A DNA stretch of 36,911 nt, taken from Gemmatimonadaceae bacterium (GTDB lineage: Bacteria; Gemmatimonadota; Gemmatimonadetes; Gemmatimonadales; Gemmatimonadaceae). The stretch covers positions 1 through 36,911 of the forward strand of contig JANYIN010000044.1 of assembly GCA_025362035.1 (NCBI GenBank), given 5' to 3'. Below the pieces are notes generated by a model. That model was not told the DNA's origin and did not search any database. It worked only from the letters and a program-made list of their open reading frames with translations. Made by a program: the position numbers and the translations under genes. Positions 34,340 through 36,911 of the stretch are shown here, one piece after another; the first letter of the stretch is position 1; every line of letters begins with the position of its first letter.

Positions 34340-34753
34340 TCACGGCAGCCCTGCGACTACTCGTTCAAGCCCCTCGAGGAACTTCTGCCAGCCGTGATTC
34401 GCACCCTTGTAGGCCGCCTCTTGATCAGGACGGAAACCAGACTGCTCCATGCGTATGAGCGTTCCGTCCTTCGTCGCATCCAACGTGAAGACGACAACGC
34501 TCTCCAACCCCAAAGCGGCCCAACTGTACGAGAGCTTCTTGTAGGGTTCGACGACGAGGACCTCGGAGTCGATTGCGCCGTTCCAATTGGGCACGGGTGC
34601 GCGGCGAAAATTGAACCGATGGCCCACGACCGGCTGGAAATCGTTGTCCATCAGCCACTCCCTGATCAGCGGACCTTGCGTGAGAGCACGCCAGACTTTC
34701 TCAGGCGGGTGAGGCAGCTCTCGTTCGATCACGAGTGAGCGGGTCGTGGTCAT
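34340..34753 (-). CDS. SRPBCC (AHSA1/activator-of-Hsp90-like) domain protein
   Basis: ATG 34753 overlaps the arsR-type gene stop by 4 nt (ATGA). The 137-residue product shows the usual AHSA1-type features: VIERELPHPPEKVWRALTQ, IREWLMDNDF, VVGHRFNFR, IDSEVLVVEPYKKLSYSW, VVFTLD and a C-terminal helix with GWQKFLEGLERVV. In bacteria these proteins commonly sit directly downstream of an ArsR-type repressor, and the pair is thought to respond to a small molecule bound in the SRPBCC cavity. The ligand is not known here. Confidence 0.88.
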   Translation of the reverse strand: MTTTRSLVIERELPHPPEKVWRALTQGPLIREWLMDNDFQPVVGHRFNFRRAPVPNWNGAIDSEVLVVEPYKKLSYSWAALGLESVVVFTLDATKDGTLIRMEQSGFRPDQEAAYKGANHGWQKFLEGLERVVAGLP

Positions 34754-35073
34754 GGGTCCATCTTCCTGAGCAAGCCGTCGAGTCGGTCGAACCGGTCATG
34801 CCAGAAGCGGCTGTAGTAACTCATCCAATCCACCAGCGGTGCGAGCGCACGCGGTTGGGCTCTGTAATGGGTTTCGCGTCCCCGGTGTCGAGCGCGCACC
34901 AGCCCTGCGTGCTTGAGGACGCCCAGATGCTTGGAGACCGCGGGCTGCGACACTCCCGAGTTGTCTGTCAGCATGCGAACTGTTTGTTCGCCATCGCGGC
35001 TCAGGCGCTCGAACAGAGCACGGCGGGTCGGATCGGCGAGGGACTTGAACAGGACGTCGGGTGCAGTCTTCAA
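34750..35073 (-). CDS. ArsR-family winged-helix transcriptional regulator
   Basis: The start is TTG 35073; no ATG or GTG exists in frame before the upstream stop, and FKSLADPTRRALFERL is in the usual N-terminal place. The 107-residue product has a winged helix with recognition helix SGVSQPAVSKHLGVL and wing RARHRGRETHYRAQP. No CxC metal site is present, so it is not an arsenic or metal sensor of the classical kind. It belongs to the ArsR group paired with SRPBCC proteins. It probably represses its own operon through the palindrome that overlaps the promoter at 35090-35133. Confidence 0.92.
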   Translation of the reverse strand: MKTAPDVLFKSLADPTRRALFERLSRDGEQTVRMLTDNSGVSQPAVSKHLGVLKHAGLVRARHRGRETHYRAQPRALAPLVDWMSYYSRFWHDRFDRLDGLLRKMDP

Positions 35074-35089
35074 CGGAAACCCATATCTC

Positions 35090-35116
35090 GGTGGTTATGA
35101 TTAAACGATAACCGCC
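35090..35116. promoter_or_regulatory. Palindromic operator candidate upstream of the ArsR-type gene
   Basis: GGTGGTTAT (35090-35098) and ATAACCGCC (35108-35116) are inverted repeats with one mismatch and a 9-bp spacer. The right arm overlaps the likely -10 hexamer, so a bound ArsR dimer would block transcription of its own operon. Confidence 0.6.
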
Positions 35117-35133
35117 CGATTATGAATCGTCAA
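35105..35133 (-). promoter_or_regulatory. Sigma-70 type promoter of the ArsR operon
   Basis: On the minus strand, TTGACG (35133-35128) and TATCGT (35110-35105) are separated by exactly 17 bp. The start of transcription would fall near 35098, about 25 nt before TTG 35073. The -10 overlaps the palindromic operator. Confidence 0.65.
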
Positions 35134-35167
35134 GCCATTAGCCATCAGCCGTCAGCCATCAGCCACC
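35133..35167. repeat. Five tandem heptamer repeats (AGCCATC-like)
   Basis: AGCCATT, AGCCATC, AGCCGTC, AGCCATC and AGCCACC follow one another without a gap. The array touches the -35 hexamer of the ArsR operon promoter on one side and covers the stop codon of the DinB gene (35159-35161) on the other. Confidence 0.75.
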
Positions 35168-35707
35168 GGCGTCCGAGGCCCGGAGGTTTGTGCTCGCTTC
35201 CCACGCGGCGTCCAGACGATCGAGCTGAAATTCGTGATGCGTGATGTGCGTCGAGAAGAAGCGCAACACCTGCGGCACGTTCATCCACCCGCTCACTGGG
35301 TGCCTGAACACGCCCTTCCGTCGTTCCTCCGGACTGAGGTGCGCGAGCAGTTCGCCCAGCTCGAGGCGTGATGCGTCCCATCGTTGCACGAGGTCAGTCA
35401 TGTCTGCCTCATGGTCCGGGAGTACACGCTTGGCCGACATTGGCACCTTCACGCGCCGACGCGATCGAAACACGACGTCGACGAGAAGAAAGCCGAGCCG
35501 GTCGCGCACCCCGATGCGGTGTGGTGCTTCGAGCCCTCGCCGCACGGCGGCGAGCACGCCTGTTTCAACCTTGACGAGGTGGTCGAGCACCTGGATCGCC
35601 GACCATTCCCCCGGCGAAGGCCGGTAAGTCAGCCGCTCAGCAGGCCACGCTGCGATCCGGCCCAGCATCGCTGTTTTCTTGGCCTCGATATCGGCGAACG
35701 CCGTCAT
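35159..35707 (-). CDS. DinB-family protein
   Basis: ATG 35707 was chosen because the family N-terminus starts there (FADIEAKKTAMLGRIAAW); an upstream in-frame extension to 35815 looks non-coding. The 182-residue protein is a four-helix bundle of the DinB/DfsB type: YRPSPGEWSAIQVLDHLVKVE gives the first metal His, and FFSTHITHHEFQLDRL gives the others. DinB proteins form a superfamily with thiol-dependent transferases (bacillithiol- or mycothiol-type), but the role of this one is unknown. It is divergent from the pseudopilin gene, and its stop lies within the heptamer array. Confidence 0.88.
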   Translation of the reverse strand: MTAFADIEAKKTAMLGRIAAWPAERLTYRPSPGEWSAIQVLDHLVKVETGVLAAVRRGLEAPHRIGVRDRLGFLLVDVVFRSRRRVKVPMSAKRVLPDHEADMTDLVQRWDASRLELGELLAHLSPEERRKGVFRHPVSGWMNVPQVLRFFSTHITHHEFQLDRLDAAWEASTNLRASDAGG

Positions 35708-35837
35708 GTCTGCTTTCTTGTCATCGGATCCACAAGCGGGTCTACGAGCGCATCGCTGGCAAAGCCGCGTGGCTCGGCAACGAAACGCACGCCGCGGGTG
35801 TACGTTGGATGGCACGCCACCCTTCGAGCGTCCTGCT

Positions 35838-36296
35838 ATGCCACCGATCAGTCGTCCTCACATACGACGCGGCCCCCACCGCCGATCTGCTTTCACGCTG
35901 ATCGAAATGCTCGTGGTGATCGTGGTGATCGCCATTCTGGCGTCACTCGTCGCCCCGAACATCTTCCAGCACGTCGGCGCCGCCAAGTCAGCCACCGCCA
36001 AGGCACAAGTCGAGATGCTGGGCGCGGCGCTCGATGCCTACCGTCTGGACAACGGTACCTATCCGACCACGCAACAGGGACTCGACGCGCTGTGGCAGCG
36101 GCCGGCCGTCGACCCGCCCGCGAACTGGCGCGCTCCGTATCTCCGCAAGCCAGTGCCGCTCGATCCGTGGGGACGACCCTACATGTATCAGTTTCCGGGG
36201 CAGCAGAGTCGGCAGGGCTATGATCTCGTCTCGTTCGGTGCGGATGGAAAGCCGGGCGGCGAAGGCGAGGACGCAGATATCGTGAGCTGGAAATGA
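35838..36296 (+). CDS. gspG: Type II secretion major pseudopilin GspG-like protein
   Basis: ATG 35838 begins a 152-residue protein with a basic leader and a type IV prepilin motif, SAFTLIEMLVV. The -1 residue is Ala18, where Gly is usual; the conserved Glu at +5 is E23. The C-terminal domain is typical of GspG: LDAYRLDNGTYPTTQQGLDA, then YLRKPVPLDPWGRPYMY, then VSFGADGKPGG with the acidic GEDADI segment of the calcium site. It should be cleaved and methylated by a prepilin peptidase and assemble into a pseudopilus. No other gsp gene is nearby, so it is an orphan here. It ends 4 bp before a hairpin. Confidence 0.92.
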   Translation: MPPISRPHIRRGPHRRSAFTLIEMLVVIVVIAILASLVAPNIFQHVGAAKSATAKAQVEMLGAALDAYRLDNGTYPTTQQGLDALWQRPAVDPPANWRAPYLRKPVPLDPWGRPYMYQFPGQQSRQGYDLVSFGADGKPGGEGEDADIVSWK

Positions 36297-36299
36297 CAA

Positions 36300-36328
36300 C
36301 CGGGTTGCGTTCTTTGAACGCGACCCGG
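36300..36328. terminator. Bidirectional hairpin between convergent genes
   Basis: CCGGGTTGCGTTC and GAACGCGACCCGG form a 13-bp stem with one G-T pair and a three-base loop, between the pseudopilin stop (36296) and the beta-helix gene stop (36354). T-runs are poor on both sides. Confidence 0.6.
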
Positions 36329-36353
36329 CTGCGCGTTGCTGACCACATGCCAC

Positions 36354-36911
36354 TCAGGGCACGAGGACGGCTTGCACGGCCGCCTTCACCGCGGGGACGT
36401 CCGCGCCAGGATCGCGCCCGTCGGATGCCATGTTCCGATACGGGCTGGACGACGTCAGTTGGAAGTGGTAGCCGGCGGCGTTGAGAAACCCGACGGCGGC
36501 GGTGGCCGACGGAAAGAAGTTCGCGACAGGATAGCCAAAGCCACTCGGCAGGATGATGACGTTGTCGAGGAAGATGTTCCCCTGCACCAAGGCAAGAAGC
36601 GTCACCAGTCCCGAGGCGAGCCCGGGGCCCTTCACGCCGTACGCGCCGCCGCCGATGATGTTATCACGTACCGAAAGGCGCACGGCCGGTTGGTTCAATG
36701 GCCCGCCGAAGCCGACCGCCGACGTGGTAGGGCTCATCACGGTGTTGTGCGCGATGATCACATCGGTGATGTCCTGATTGATCAGGAAACCGCGGCCATC
36801 GCCATTGAATGTGGCGGAGGCATCGATGTTCTGCACCACGTTGTCCGTGATGGTGATACGCTGGAGATGAAAGTTGGTGATATTCGGATCCGGCGCCGCG
36901 GAGAGGTTGAA
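36354..36911 (-). CDS. Parallel beta-helix (pectate-lyase-like fold) protein, 5' end cut by window edge
   Basis: The reading frame is open to the right edge, so only the last 185 residues are seen. Repeated short turns such as LQRITITDNVVQN, ITDVIIAHNTVMS, VRLSVRDNIIGGG and LVQGNIFLDNVI recur every 20-30 residues, the pattern of right-handed parallel beta-helix repeats (PbH1, NosD-like or pectate-lyase-like). The final 60 residues (YHFQLTSSSPYRNMASDGRDPG) are a common C-terminal cap in such proteins. It may bind or cleave a polysaccharide; no catalytic site is visible in this part. It converges with the pseudopilin gene. Confidence 0.75.
   Translation of the reverse strand, partial: FNLSAAPDPNITNFHLQRITITDNVVQNIDASATFNGDGRGFLINQDITDVIIAHNTVMSPTTSAVGFGGPLNQPAVRLSVRDNIIGGGAYGVKGPGLASGLVTLLALVQGNIFLDNVIILPSGFGYPVANFFPSATAAVGFLNAAGYHFQLTSSSPYRNMASDGRDPGADVPAVKAAVQAVLVP

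Overview
The window is high-GC, densely packed bacterial chromosome with many secreted enzymes. The gene types suggest a soil bacterium of the Gemmatimonadota or a similar lineage (Acidobacteriota is the alternative): Asp-box/VPS10-like propellers, M19 dipeptidase, TolB-like propellers, secreted amidohydrolase, lipoprotein serpin and plant-polysaccharide glycosidases. This is inference from gene content; no rRNA or other phylogenetic marker is present.

Region 1 (1-13740) is a plant-glycan locus. It holds a partial secreted amidohydrolase, a TolB-like propeller protein, a GH78 alpha-L-rhamnosidase, a GH51 alpha-L-arabinofuranosidase, a Tat-exported xylose-isomerase-like TIM barrel, a second TIM barrel, a Gfo/Idh/MocA oxidoreductase, a secreted carbohydrate esterase and a GH31 alpha-xylosidase. 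A perfect 16-bp palindrome with a central CG, of LacI-family operator type, lies between the divergent oxidoreductase and esterase genes. The set would strip arabinose, rhamnose, xylose and acyl groups from pectin or hemicellulose side chains, and may add an oxidative (keto-sugar) branch.

Region 2 (13773-18352) is a minus-strand MacAB/YknXYZ-type ABC system with an adaptor, an ATPase and two different FtsX-like permeases. The ATPase and permease genes are joined by 4-nt ATGA overlaps. A small two-helix membrane protein lies upstream. Region 3 (18483-24118) holds a UvrD-type helicase with a DEDDh exonuclease domain embedded between helicase motifs IV and V. Its stop overlaps the start of a KANL3/Tex30-type hydrolase gene. 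A VOC protein and an ankyrin-repeat protein follow.

Region 4 (24119-30660) reads rightward: M19 dipeptidase, a large Asp-box propeller protein that may be transcribed leaderless, a lipoprotein serpin with an intact inhibitory hinge, and a small frameshifted secreted ORF. A tRNA-Asn with a strong terminator follows at 30782-30917. Region 5 (31058-36911) is a set of accessory genes. It has an SDR-DUF2867/SRPBCC pair, then an ArsR-SRPBCC-VOC-DUF1801 operon whose promoter overlaps a palindrome and abuts five tandem heptamer repeats, then DinB, an orphan GspG-like pseudopilin, and a partial beta-helix protein that runs off the right edge.

The most unusual items are the helicase-exonuclease fusion, the mixed hydrolytic/oxidative glycan locus, the serpin, and the heptamer repeat beside the arsR-type promoter. 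No CRISPR array, insertion sequence or phage gene was seen.
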